A DNA stretch of 64,000 bases from Allomyces macrogynus ATCC 38327 (Eukaryota; Blastocladiomycota; Blastocladiomycetes; Blastocladiales; Blastocladiaceae): the NCBI GenBank assembly GCA_000151295.1, contig GG745366.1, positions 332,739 through 396,738 on the forward strand. The letters run 5' to 3'. Position numbers and translations under genes: made by a program. The notes beneath the pieces are model-generated. The model worked only from the letters and a program-made list of their open reading frames with translations, had not been told where the DNA came from and searched no databases. Positions 1 to 9,526 of this stretch are shown here, in pieces (position 1 is the stretch's first letter; every line of letters starts with the position of its first letter).

Positions 1-2
1 AC

Positions 3-1421
3 TACGAAAGCGAGACCGACATTTCCGACATTGAGCGCGGCCGGCGCCCGCGGCGCACTTCGTCGTCGACATCGCGGTGGGGTGCGCGGTTCCGGTCATG
101 GTCACGGAGCGCGAGCCGCACGCGATCGGCCTCGTGGAGCCCGCACCGCCGGCACCGGCCAGGGTGCTGCTGCTGTTCAGCGCGCACGTGCAAGTGGTGG
201 ACGCGGCGCATCCTTGCGGTGGTAGTTCTTGCCGTGGTCACGTTCGGGATATACGCCCTGACCAACGCGGCGCTCTACCCGCGATTCCAAGTACTCCTCG
301 GCGCGCTGTTTGTCGGATGGCCCGCACCGACCTCCGAGGCGCTGACCCAGTGCACGCTCGGCGACCCACGGTGCTTTGACCGAACCCGGTGCGGCACGAC
401 TGCCGCCGACTTCCGGATTTTCGTCTACCCGCCGGACCCTGCGACGGACTCGGCGTTCCAGGGCTCGAAGTGTCAGAACCAGCAGCACGCCGCTTACCTC
501 GCCGCGCTCCGCGCGTCGCCCTACGCGACGCCCAACGCGACCGAAGCCTGTCTGCTCTTCCCGAACTTTGATACCTCGGCGCCCGCGGGCACCTCGTCCT
601 ACACATCCGGGTGGGCCGTGACCCGCGAACTGCGGCGGTTGCCGCACTGGTATTCCTCAACAGGAAACCTCTGGCCGGGCGCGCACCACGTGGTCATGGA
701 ATTCAACGACCGCGACGAACTCGAGTACTACGCCGACGCGGCACTGACCTGGAAGTCGAGCGCGACCGACCGCGTCGTGCGGCCGGGGATGGACGTGGTC
801 TTGCCGTGCGCCGAGTGCGGTGGGGACGGTCGCGCGATTACGCCGGCTGAGCGCCGGGTCCCGCCGGCGAACCGCACAACGCTGGCGTATTTCCGTGGGT
901 CGGTCGCGTCGCATCCCATTCGCGAGCGGGTTGTCGCGCTGCACGACGGGCGCGAGATTATCGCGATTGATTCGAACCATCCGACTGACGCCGACGCGCC
1001 GGGGTACCGTGCAGGTTTGGCGAACGCCGTCTTTGGCCTGTGCCCGCGCGGGACCGGCGTACACGTGCGCCGGCTCCTGGAAGTGCTCGACGCGGGTGCG
1101 ATCCCGGTGTATTATGGCGACCACGCGGTGCTGCCGCTTGCCGATGTGCTGCCGTGGGATCAGATGGCGGTAGTGGTGCCAGAGGGCCAGGTCGACGTGA
1201 CACGCGCGATCTTGGACGGGATATCGACCGCGGAACGCGCGCGGATGCACAGGGTGGGCACGGCTGTGTTTGAGCGCGTGCTCGCGGACCCGAAGGGGCA
1301 CATGGAGCTCGCGCTCGCGGTAGCCATGTGGCACGTGTATGGCGAGCGCACGGGCGTGATTAGGGAAATTGATGCGTTGGTGCGTCGCACGGAGGTGGAG
1401 ACGGCCGCGCCAGGGAGGTAG
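3..1421 (+). CDS. Exostosin-family glycosyltransferase (GT47), 5'-partial type II membrane protein
   Basis: One reading frame is open from the left window edge to the stop at 1421 (about 472 residues visible; the true start lies upstream). The order is an Arg/Ser-rich cytosolic tail, four consecutive Cys followed by SARTCKWWTRR, and one membrane anchor (RRILAVVVLAVVTFGIYAL, residues ~68-86). A lumenal domain with exostosin hallmarks follows: FRIFVYP (~137), LPHWYSSTGNLWPGAHHVV, DVVLPC, LAYFRGS, and FGLCPRGTG followed by RLLEVLDAGAIPVYYGD. The family transfers sugars in the Golgi. The acceptor and donor cannot be read from sequence. The Cys cluster next to the anchor could be palmitoylated (inference). 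The gene converges on the minus-strand gene ending at 1360, so the 3' ends overlap by about 60 nt as drawn. Confidence 0.85.
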   Translation, partial: YESETDISDIERGRRPRRTSSSTSRWGARFRSWSRSASRTRSASWSPHRRHRPGCCCCSARTCKWWTRRILAVVVLAVVTFGIYALTNAALYPRFQVLLGALFVGWPAPTSEALTQCTLGDPRCFDRTRCGTTAADFRIFVYPPDPATDSAFQGSKCQNQQHAAYLAALRASPYATPNATEACLLFPNFDTSAPAGTSSYTSGWAVTRELRRLPHWYSSTGNLWPGAHHVVMEFNDRDELEYYADAALTWKSSATDRVVRPGMDVVLPCAECGGDGRAITPAERRVPPANRTTLAYFRGSVASHPIRERVVALHDGREIIAIDSNHPTDADAPGYRAGLANAVFGLCPRGTGVHVRRLLEVLDAGAIPVYYGDHAVLPLADVLPWDQMAVVVPEGQVDVTRAILDGISTAERARMHRVGTAVFERVLADPKGHMELALAVAMWHVYGERTGVIREIDALVRRTEVETAAPGR

Positions 1422-2432
1422 ACTCGACACGTAATGCGTAGTGGCGAGTGCTGGAAGCGCTTTCCTTTGCATTGGAAATCTGGTAGTAATGAATATACCT
1501 GACTTTATTTGCAATCTCATCCTGGGGCGGGGAAGCGCCAAGATGGGCCAGGTCGCTCGCGAATACGGCCTCGACGGCCGCGATTTTCTCGTCCAGCACG
1601 CCCTTGACCTCACGCGCATTCAAAATCACGTCGTCCACCACGTCGAGCGCAGTGCTCGCCCCGGTCAGTTCGCGAACGAGCCAGCGCTGCAACTGCGCCG
1701 CGTCATCAATGTCGGTGACAACGAGCAGATCCGCGAAAGCGATACAGTCCTTGGACTCGAGAGCCTGAGCGACAAAACGCGTGCGCTGCAAAATGCGGAG
1801 CGTGTGGATCATTTCGCGTAGCGGGGCCACTTGCTTGATGAGACGCGACGCGTGAAGGGCGTCGAGCGCCGCGAAACTCTCGCGTTCTGCGGATCGGTCG
1901 TTGGCGTCGTGATGATGCGCGAGAGTGCAGAGAAATTCGTGGTGGGTGCGAACGGCGGGCAGCAATGCGATGATGGATTGCAGTCGAGGATCTAGTTAAG
2001 TTGAAACGAAAGCTGGATGTAAATGAAGGCGACAAGCCGAGAGACAATCTGCTCAAAATCCCGTTTCGCCTCTGACCCAATTTTCGCCCACATTGACCAA
2101 CAACCGGGTGGAGGACATAGATAACATATCCACGTACGCGATTGACGACCCCCGAGCGCCGCTACCAGCCATACAGCTCCAACCGCGAGCGCGTTCCAGT
2201 CGGTCACGTCCTGCGCCTCGTCTCGCGTCGCCAACTCTGCCACGTTCGCGCACAACCTCGCATAATCTTTGACCTCCAAGCAGTGGAGAACGTCGAAAGC
2301 GAGCATTTCATACGGAGTCGGGTGTGTTTCGGCCGTGACGCAGATCGATGCGCGCCGTCGACGAGCGGAGTGTGTCGTGGTTGTGCCGGTGCTGACGCGT
2401 TTCGCGCGGAAGATAGTCGTTGTTGTGGGCAT
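1360..2432 (-). CDS. Unknown protein, paralogue 1 of a local pair (possible TFIIS-N/LEDGF-like helical domain)
   Basis: Two exons: 2432-2138 and 1991-1360, split by a 146-nt intron (1992-2137, GTACGT...CTAG, phase 1); 308 residues. The N-terminal half holds LEVKDYARLCANVAELATRD and DVTDWNALAVGAVWLV. The C-terminal half holds ALDALHASRLIKQVAPLREM and TLRILQRTRF. The gene at 6461-7707 has the same intron position and phase and the same motifs, so the two are paralogues on the same strand. The helical part with L..L....V....L..........LR.I.R.RF spacing resembles the TFIIS N-terminal/LEDGF integrase-binding fold; this is pattern similarity only. The last ~45 residues overlap the 3' end of the neighbouring glycosyltransferase gene and may be wrong. 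Start chosen at the first ATG. Confidence 0.6.
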
Positions 2433-3489
2433 CTTGGCGTGTTGGCTCGTGAATGCGCGCGTCGTTGATGAATTGCGCCCCGGGTGATGCGCAATTTATG
2501 GGCTTTGGGCAGGCTGCCGACCCGACGTAACTGTCCACCTTTTGCCGAGAAATCGCCGGATGAAGTGCCCTGGCACTACCTCGGCGCCCGTGCCGCGCCG
2601 TAACAACGCGGTTTCGGCAGGTGACCTGGCATTGCAGGCATGCGCATCCTTTCTTGCTCACCTCCACAGACGGGAGAAACAAACGGATCCGCGCTCGGCC
2701 CAAAAACAGCCATGGAAATCGAGCGGCGTGCCTTAGCATGCCCCTTGACCAGACACAACGCCTTCCCTGACCTTTTGTGCGAGACGTGCGAGACGCGCAC
2801 GAACCACACCTCACCTCCCGTCGTTGACATGGACAGCCGGAACGACCGCCAGTCACTGCCAGTCACCGCTGGTTGCCCGCCACCACACCTCGGCTCGCCT
2901 CCAAGGCCAACCACCGCGATTTTCCCTTTCGCGCCAGAAAATCGAGTGAGGACGGAACAATCTCCCATAGGAACAAGGACTGGATCACATGTCACAGAAG
3001 GACCTTTAAATTCAGGAGCGGCCTTGGGCCAGGAGGCAGCTTTCAAGAAGCGAGACTAAGATGGCGCGCCAGCCGATCTCCACGGTTCCCCACCCTTGAG
3101 GGTGATGGGTTCGCAAGATGGACTGAGGTTGGCACGAGCCCGAGTTGCTCTTCTTTTACATTTTGTTGCGATGGTGAACGCGCCAGTATTGATATTACAA
3201 GTGCGCACAGATCAGTCTAGCCACCTTTCTGAACGACCAGGCGGAGGGTGCGTTGCCGCAGGCTCAACAAGGCTCAGGTGCGCATATCAAGGAGTTGACA
3301 GCGCGCATCAGCGCGGAACGACCCGCTTGACGCAACTATACCGACTTCCAGGGCGACCAGCAGCGACAGAAGAGGCGCGAGACACGCGAGACAGCTTATG
3401 GCTTGTCACGCTTCGTTGACTTGGCCGCACTTCCATGCATTCAGCATATGACCAGTTCAACCAACAAGTGGAACCCGCTGATTTCATCC
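2433..3489. other. Intergenic stretch with a dispersed repeat copy
   Basis: No convincing coding sequence. It contains a diverged repeat copy at 3015-3178 (annotated separately). The rest shows no recognisable RNA gene or element. Confidence 0.5.
3015..3178 (+). repeat. Dispersed short repeat, copy A
   Basis: About 160 nt, roughly 80% identical by eye to the reverse complement of 29320-29476. Shared blocks include TTGGGCCAGGAGGCAGCT, AAGAAGCGAGAC and TCCACGGTTCCCC, then GAGGTTGGCA and CCCGAGTTGCTCTTC. No coding potential is evident. It may be a SINE-like or other short non-autonomous element. No poly-A tail or target duplication is apparent. Confidence 0.6.
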
Positions 3490-5248
3490 ACGACTTCCAG
3501 CAGCAGCTCAACCACAGCTCGTTCATGCTCGGCGACCACATCGAAAAGCCTCGCCGCCGCATGATGCGGCCCGTGAGCGCGTCGAGTGGACGTCGTGCCG
3601 CACGCTACCGCGCACCCAGCGACTCTCAACATGCGCCACTGCCGCCGCCGCCTCCGCCGTTACGCGCCGTCGCATCAAGTACGCGCCTGCTTCTGCCGTT
3701 TTCCGCGGCGCGCGTGCCGCTCCTGCCGCGATCTCCGACCAGTGCCGACGGCGCGACTTCCAGCAGCAGCAGCTCGGGCCAGTCGCGGTGGCTCGACCAG
3801 TTTTTGCTCGTCAAGGGACTCGGCGTGCTCGCACTCGTCGTGGGCTCCGACGAGGTCGTCGATGCCCTACTGCTCGACCTTGTCCACCCGGTCGCGCCAG
3901 ACGAGGACGCACAGCGCGCCGCCATCAACGACCTGCACGTGCAGGTGTTTACGTGGCTCGCCGCGTTCCACGCCGAGCAGTGGGCGCTGCACACCCATGC
4001 CACGGGGTCAACGGCAGGAAAACGTCGTCCAGTATCTGCAGCATCTGCAGCGTCGCGGCCCGCGAGTGCGCCAGCGGGAAGAGGAAACCGTGTCCCGCCA
4101 GCGGATCCGCCGCGGACATTCGACCGCGAGCAGGTGCGCGACGTTGTGCACGATTTAGTTCATGCTGTGGTTACGGCACAACAAGACGACGCCGAAGGTC
4201 CCGTTCTCGATCTTCTCGTCGACGAGTACCGCGTGCCGCTGCACGCCTTCTCCGAGCACGACATTCTCGCTGAGCGCGACGCGATGTGTACAAACTACCC
4301 GGAACTCTGCAGGTGCACTTGATTTCCGGCTCGGATTTCTTCACTGGCGTGCCGCTCACCAGATTTGAAACAACAGGACGCTCGAGCTCGACCTGGACCT
4401 CGACCTGGACCTGAGGGAAGTCCAGAGTCCGAGCGCCGACGGCCCGCCGCGCGACTTTGGCCTCGAGAAAATCATGCTTGCCGTGACCGCTGACCCGTCG
4501 AACCCTTCCTCCTCTTCATCTCCGCCGTCCGCGGCACATTCACCACCCTCCACGCACCACAAGTACACCGGCCTGCGCACGGCGCGTGCCACCGACGCGA
4601 CCTCCGAACCCACCACCCCTCAGTGGGCAACGACACGCGACCGTATCGCGTGGCTGCAGAGAACCTACGCGACTGCGCCCGGGACTGCAATGGTCGCGCC
4701 AGCACCCAGGTTCCACGGCGCCGAGGAAGCCTTGCTCCCGCTTGGCGTCGCTGCGCACGTGCGCAAACAGGTGCAGTCGCCCGCGTGCCGCGTGGGACCG
4801 CCCACGACACGCGATTCGCGAAGCCTGGTCCGGTGGGATGAGGACGCGGCGGAGCAGGCGCCGGTGCGCAATTCGCGCAAGTACGGCGCGTGGTACTTCC
4901 CGCCGGCACAGTGGAAAGCCGTGCAGGGTCGACGCGCCGCAGAGGTGGCAAATGGACGGGCTGGGAGTTCGGTGCGGAATCCGACATGCTGATTTCTCCG
5001 TTCGAGTGCGTCGCTGACCCACCATTTTGTAGGCGTCAGGACCCGCCGGCCCAGCATCGTCGCTCTCGAAGCGCATCCACGACCTCGAGACTCGCGTCGC
5101 GGCAGCGCATGCCGCGCAGAGCGACCTGCTCGTCCCGCGGCACGCTCGCAGCGGGACGCGCGGCGTGCACTTTGCGAACGCGGCGTCGTTTCAGAGTATG
5201 GACCGGCTGGCACGGCCACGCAGCACGACACATCTCAGTGCAAAATGA
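3435..5248 (+). CDS. Unknown gene carried on inverted-repeat arm 1; contains a FAM47-like YGAWY motif
   Basis: Coding signal (strong third-position G/C) runs through several frames, so exon limits are uncertain. Recognisable parts: WLDQFLLVKGLGVLALVVGS (from ~3789), VVQYLQHLQRRGPRVRQREE (~4030, next frame), REQVRDVVHDLVHAVVTAQQDD (~4125), a Pro/Ser linker, RKYGAWYFPPAQWKAVQ (~4878), then a short coiled coil SLSKRIHDLETRVAAAHAAQ (~5060) ending at TGA 5246-5248. The YGAWY..P..W block resembles the FAM47 family of animals; this is a weak, motif-level match. The apparent frame changes near 4008, 4110 and 4930 are present in both repeat arms. They are therefore either short introns or breaks older than the duplication. 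Function unknown. Confidence 0.4.
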
Positions 5249-5645
5249 ACTTGAAGAAGAAGCAACAGCACTCGACATGATTTGCACTTTTATGAACCGT
5301 CTTTTTGACCTCCTGGCTAGCTGACCGAATTCGCGCGAGTTTAACTTGCTCTCGCGAAACACACCAGATGGACCAGGACACTGAGCTGGTCGGGCACGTG
5401 GCGCTGTCCATCTGCGCGTGCGGCACCGAGCTTGAGCTTGAGCGATGCCGCGAGGATGGGCGCATGTACGTTGGATCTTTGCCAATCGTTGCATCGTCCC
5501 GTTTTGTGTCGTCAAAAATCGCCGGTCGCTGCCAGTTACTGCCAGTCGAGTCGCTGCTGCTCGTCTCGGTTCAGTGGCCGCTGCAGCAGTCTTCCCATCC
5601 TATGTCCAGAAACAAGTCCCTTTAACGTGGCGTCTCTCATGCGAA
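3490..5645 (+). repeat. Large inverted repeat, arm 1 (2.16 kb)
   Basis: This arm is almost identical to the reverse complement of 29517-31672; coordinates pair as x + y = 35162. The translated frames of the two arms differ at very few positions: SAS to SAP near 3575, arginine to histidine near 3632, and a 1-2 nt indel near 3535. Identity ends sharply at the right after CTCTCATGCGAAC. At the left it fades over about 30 nt before 3490. No terminal inverted repeats or target-site duplications are visible at the ends. The arm carries the gene described at 3435-5248. Confidence 0.93.
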
Positions 5646-6460
5646 CGAGTAGGTACACCACTCGAGAGACAGCAAGAGCCAGCCAAGCAGCTCGTGTTCT
5701 TCCCTCATCAATCAGGTGTCAAGACGCTGGTAACGATTTTCTTCCCTCGACAAAATTGCCCACATTGCGCGACATGTCACTGAAGACGGACACCCCATAC
5801 AAACGGCACCGCGGCGCCAGCTTGAACCCGACGAGCCCGTCGATCTATGGCTCATCGCTGAGACCCATTATGTGGCGGCATTCCGTGCATCGGCACGTTT
5901 CAATCGGGCCCGTAAATTTCGGACGCGGTCGATCGTGCGGCGCGCCACACATGCCTGATCCGCAGTCGTGCGCGGCTGGGTGGAGAAGTTCATTGCATCG
6001 CCCGATGATTGATGGACGTGAGCTTTCGATCGAAACGGACCAAGTCGAAAGACATGGGTAGGTTCATCGTTTGAGTCGGGATGAGCGAGTGTGAGCATCA
6101 TGGACGAGACAGCTTTGTTCGACAAGCCGTGCCGATCTTTTCTTTCTCAACGCGCCGCGACCGCGACGCGATTGACAGTCGTTGCGCAACATGGGTCGCG
6201 GCAGAGTACATATGATGTTCAGACCCTGGACGCGGGGGGGGGGGGGGGGGGGGGCACCGCGGTTCTTACTCGGATCACGCCTGAGAACTCCTGGATCAAA
6301 AACAGGCTCGATGTTTATGCGACAAAACGGCACCCCTTTCCCCAAACCCAACTCCGCAAGCTCGCCAAAGCCCGCACTGCACGCGCGGTGCACACACCGC
6401 CGACGACGGCACACGTCGCTCGCTCCTCTCCACCACGGCACTCACCCGCGACACAACGGC
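5646..6460. other. Intergenic stretch between repeat arm 1 and paralogue 2
   Basis: No supported gene. The only notable element is an uninterrupted G tract, listed separately. Confidence 0.5.
6234..6254 (+). repeat. G21 homopolymer
   Basis: Twenty-one consecutive G residues flanked by GGACGC and CACCGC. Length is prone to sequencing error. The tract could form a G-quadruplex. Confidence 0.9.
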
Positions 6461-7707
6461 TCAATGCTTGCGAATGATGGTGCCCGGCACGGCAGGCGGA
6501 ATCGCCGTCGTCAAGTACTCAAGTGCCTTCTTGTAGGTATTCTCGGCGCCCTTGAGCTTATCGTGCAGCTTCTGCTTGACGGTGCGCGCCTCGAGTAGCG
6601 TCTTCCCGCCGGCGCCTAAGTTCAGCGGCGTGTCGGTCCCGTCGAGCTCGCGCTCGAGCCACTGCCGCAACTGCGTGACGTCGCGGAAATCCGTCTTGAA
6701 GACGGCCATGCGCAGCGACACCTGGTTCGACCGCTTGTACCGGTTGTCCGAGACAATGAACCAGTTGAGGAACCGAATCCGTTGCAGGATTCGCAGCGCG
6801 TTCAAGATGTCACGCAGCGGCGACACTTGCTTGACCATGTTCGACGCGGCGAGCGAGTCGAGCATCGCGTAGAACTCGCGCGGCGAGTTGTGCACGGCCG
6901 ATTCGTGCAGCTGCGCAATCGTCAGCACCCACTCGTGCCGGTCGCGCACGTCGGGGAGGGACTCGATCACGTTCTGCACGTGGGTCTCGGTCAAGGTCGG
7001 CGTGAGGCCGCGCGAGACGGGGTGCACTGCAAGGCGTGACAACGTCGCGCGTCAGAATCGGTTCCCGAGAGCAGAGTGCGCCGCGACGGCGAGTCAAAAC
7101 AACAACGTACGCGAATGACAATCACCGGCCATGGCAATCAACCACAATGCGCCAATGGCGAGCGCGTTCCAATCATTCACGTGCTGCGCCTGCTCGTGCG
7201 TGACCAAATGGGCCACATTGGAACAGAAACCCGCATAGTCCTTGAGCTCCAAACAGCGTAAAAAATCGCGCGCCAGGTCGTTGTAGGACTTTTCCTCCTC
7301 TTCCTCGTCGTCCTCGTCCTCGTCGACCTCCTCCTCGTCGAGCATCGCCTCTTCCTCGTCGTCTTCTTCTTCGTCGTCGTACTCGTCCCCACCGTCCTCG
7401 TCTCCTGCGTCCTCGTCCTCGTCGAGGTCCTCGTCCCCAAGTTCGCCGTCGTCTTCCACGTCATCGTCATCCTCGTCGTCGTGGTCGTCGCCCGTCACGG
7501 ACGCGGACGCGGGATGGTGCCCGTTCACGCTCGACGAGGGCCCGGATCGTGCAGCGGCAGCGCATGGATCGGCCGGGTGCGCGGTCGGCGGGTTCGGGTA
7601 GAGGTCCGACAGTCGAGGTCGGCGGGCGGCGACAGCGGCCGCTCGTACTCGCCCGCGGGCCAGTCGTTTTGCGCTTCGTGGCTGTCGGGCGTGACGGTCC
7701 CGTCCGG
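6461..7707 (-). CDS. Unknown protein, paralogue 2 of the local pair; acidic, runs into assembly gap
   Basis: Exons: from the gap edge (7707) to 7111, intron 7027-7110 (84 nt, GTACGT...GCAG, phase 1), then 7026-6461. The first exon encodes a Pro-rich part, then a long Asp/Glu run (about 60 residues, low complexity), then LARDFLRCLELKDYAGFCSNVAHLV and HVNDWNALAIGALWLI. The second exon holds VIESLPDVRDRHEWVLTIAQ, MLDSLAASNMVKQVSPLRDI and ALRILQRIRFLNWF. It aligns end to end with the gene at 1360-2432 apart from the acidic insert and longer N-terminus. Near 7605-7615 the best frame shifts by one base (PPADLD to LSDLYPNPP), probably a sequence error close to the gap. The helical domain resembles TFIIS-N/LEDGF-IBD folds weakly; an acidic neighbour region would fit a nuclear protein. 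Confidence 0.55.
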
Positions 7708-8032
7708 NNNNNNNNNNNNNNNNNNNNNNNNNNNNNNNNNNNNNNNNNNNNNNNNNNNNNNNNNNNNNNNNNNNNNNNNNNNNNNNNNNNNNNNNNNNNN
7801 NNNNNNNNNNNNNNNNNNNNNNNNNNNNNNNNNNNNNNNNNNNNNNNNNNNNNNNNNNNNNNNNNNNNNNNNNNNNNNNNNNNNNNNNNNNNNNNNNNNN
7901 NNNNNNNNNNNNNNNNNNNNNNNNNNNNNNNNNNNNNNNNNNNNNNNNNNNNNNNNNNNNNNNNNNNNNNNNNNNNNNNNNNNNNNNNNNNNNNNNNNNN
8001 NNNNNNNNNNNNNNNNNNNNNNNNNNNNNNNN
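7708..8032. other. Assembly gap (325 N)
   Basis: Undetermined bases. Minus-strand coding sequence abuts both edges. Confidence 1.
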
Positions 8033-8804
8033 TCCATTTTAATCATTTGCTTGGCCTTGTCCTGGAGCTCGGGCCGCAGCTGGCCCATTTCGAGCTTGAG
8101 CGCCGTCCAGGCCTCGCGCAGCTTCGCGCACTCCACTTTCCATGGCCACCATCTCCGCATGGAATTTCTCGCGCAGCGTCGCAAACTCGGCCTCGACGGT
8201 CCGCCGGCGCGCGAGTTCGTCGCGCGCCGACTCGAGTGCGCGGCGCATGGTACCGAGTGTCGCGCGCACGTCGGCGACTTGTTTGCGCAAGTCCACGACT
8301 TCGGCGGCGAGGAGGTCGCACTCGTGCGCCTTTGCGACGAGCGCGCGGTCGGCGGCGAGCTTGTCGGCCTCGAGCGATTGGCCCACGGAGAGAAGGTGCC
8401 GCGAGGCTTTGCGCGTCATGGAGAGCGTTAGCTGCAAAGCGTGGATTTGCCGGTAGAGGTCCTCGACGGTCGCGTTCGTGTTGATCGGTACGAGCGGCGG
8501 GTCCACGGCGGCCGCATGCGGAACCGTTTCGTTGAGCGTTGTCAGCGACTGGGTGGTCGGGTCGGATTGGGTGAAAAGGAAGGTCGCAAATGGAGTCAGT
8601 TGGTCACGAACCAGCCGGTGCGCGCGCGCAAACGTTTGAGGAAGAGGACGGTCGTACGTTGGCCGCACTCGACGACCGCGACGTCGCCTTGCTGACGGGC
8701 GTCGCCGAGATGGGCGCCGACGACGAGGCCGACTTGGAGGCATGCGCCGATTTTTTGGACTGATCGCGACCACCACCAGTCAAAAACGCACCACCGCGCA
8801 ACAC
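8033..8804 (-). CDS. Coiled-coil protein N-terminal part, running into assembly gap
   Basis: Best model: exon 1 8804-8634 (Ser/Ala-rich), intron 8549-8633 (85 nt, GTTTGC...CCAG, phase 0), exon 2 from 8548 into the gap. Exon 2 encodes a continuous heptad-rich helix, with stretches such as LYRQIHALQLTLSMTRKASR, LLAAEVVDLRKQVADVRATL and KLREAWTALKLEMGQLRPEL, so a coiled coil of at least 150 residues. The frame shifts by one base at ~8136-8142 (VAME to VECAKLREAW), most simply a sequence error. It lies on the same strand as paralogue 2 across the gap, so the two could be a single gene; spacing is not known. Family not recognised. A 57-residue plus-strand ORF overlaps the first exon (8590-8763) and is judged a shadow. 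Confidence 0.5.
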
Positions 8805-9526
8805 AGCGTGTGGTCAGCGCATCTGGCCGGAAATTCACGGAGAACGCGTAGCGTAGAACAGTCCATTTATCCAAGTGTCAACACACCTGGGCCATGGCGA
8901 GAGGAGGTCGGGCGAGGAGAAAAAAGGGTGGCAACAAGCGTGCGAAGCCGCGTCAACGAGCCAAGCACGGGGTTCTGTGCGCTGTCTGGTGCGAATGGAG
9001 CGCCGTGACGGCAACGATCGCGTGTCGGGCCACGGGCAGGTTGGCCGAGTGGTTGGAGCGGGCGCGTGAGCTCGGTTGTGCGTTCAGGCCGGGTCCAGTA
9101 GCGGCGCGACGCAGTGTGCTGGCGTGACGGGTCGTTGCAGCAAGTGGCGGGCGCGGATGCGGTGGTCACAGCGGGTTGCAGCTCGGTCAACGGCCCACGG
9201 CAACGGCACCGGCGACGACGGTCTGGTCAAGCGTCGTTCGCTGAAGCGTGCAGCCCACGACAAGGCGACTGGTGGGTCGTTTGACGGCGAACGACCTCGA
9301 ATCAGCAGTGCCACGTGCTCCGCGTGGAGGACGCGCCGCGTCCCTGTCCTTTCGACCTGCTCTCCATTTCCATCGTTGTTGCCCTCGATTCACCGCCTCG
9401 CTCCCACCTCCCGTCCCAGAAAGCCATCCAACCAGGGCCAAATACTTGCTGCATCGCACGAGCCAAGAACGAAGCACCCGAGGTCGCCGAGGATAGACGG
9501 CCAGCCATAGAACCTGCGACTGCACC
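8805..9526. other. Intergenic region between divergent genes
   Basis: Divergent promoter region of the coiled-coil gene (minus) and the membrane protein gene (plus). No element recognised. Confidence 0.5.

Noticed and set aside
4540..5076. Long antisense ORFs within the inverted repeat arms
   Set aside because: Arg-rich translations typical of the reverse complement of GC-rich coding sequence; present in both arms only because the arms are identical.
7250..7480. CRISPR-like or tandem-repeat array
   Set aside because: The repetitive TCCTCG/TCGTCC sequence simply encodes an Asp/Glu-rich run on the minus strand; no spacer structure.
8590..8763. 57-codon plus-strand ORF with acidic, well-biased codons (EADLEACADFLD)
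   Set aside because: It lies antisense to exon 1 of the coiled-coil gene, whose minus-strand frame has better third-position G/C and splices in frame; the plus ORF is probably its shadow.
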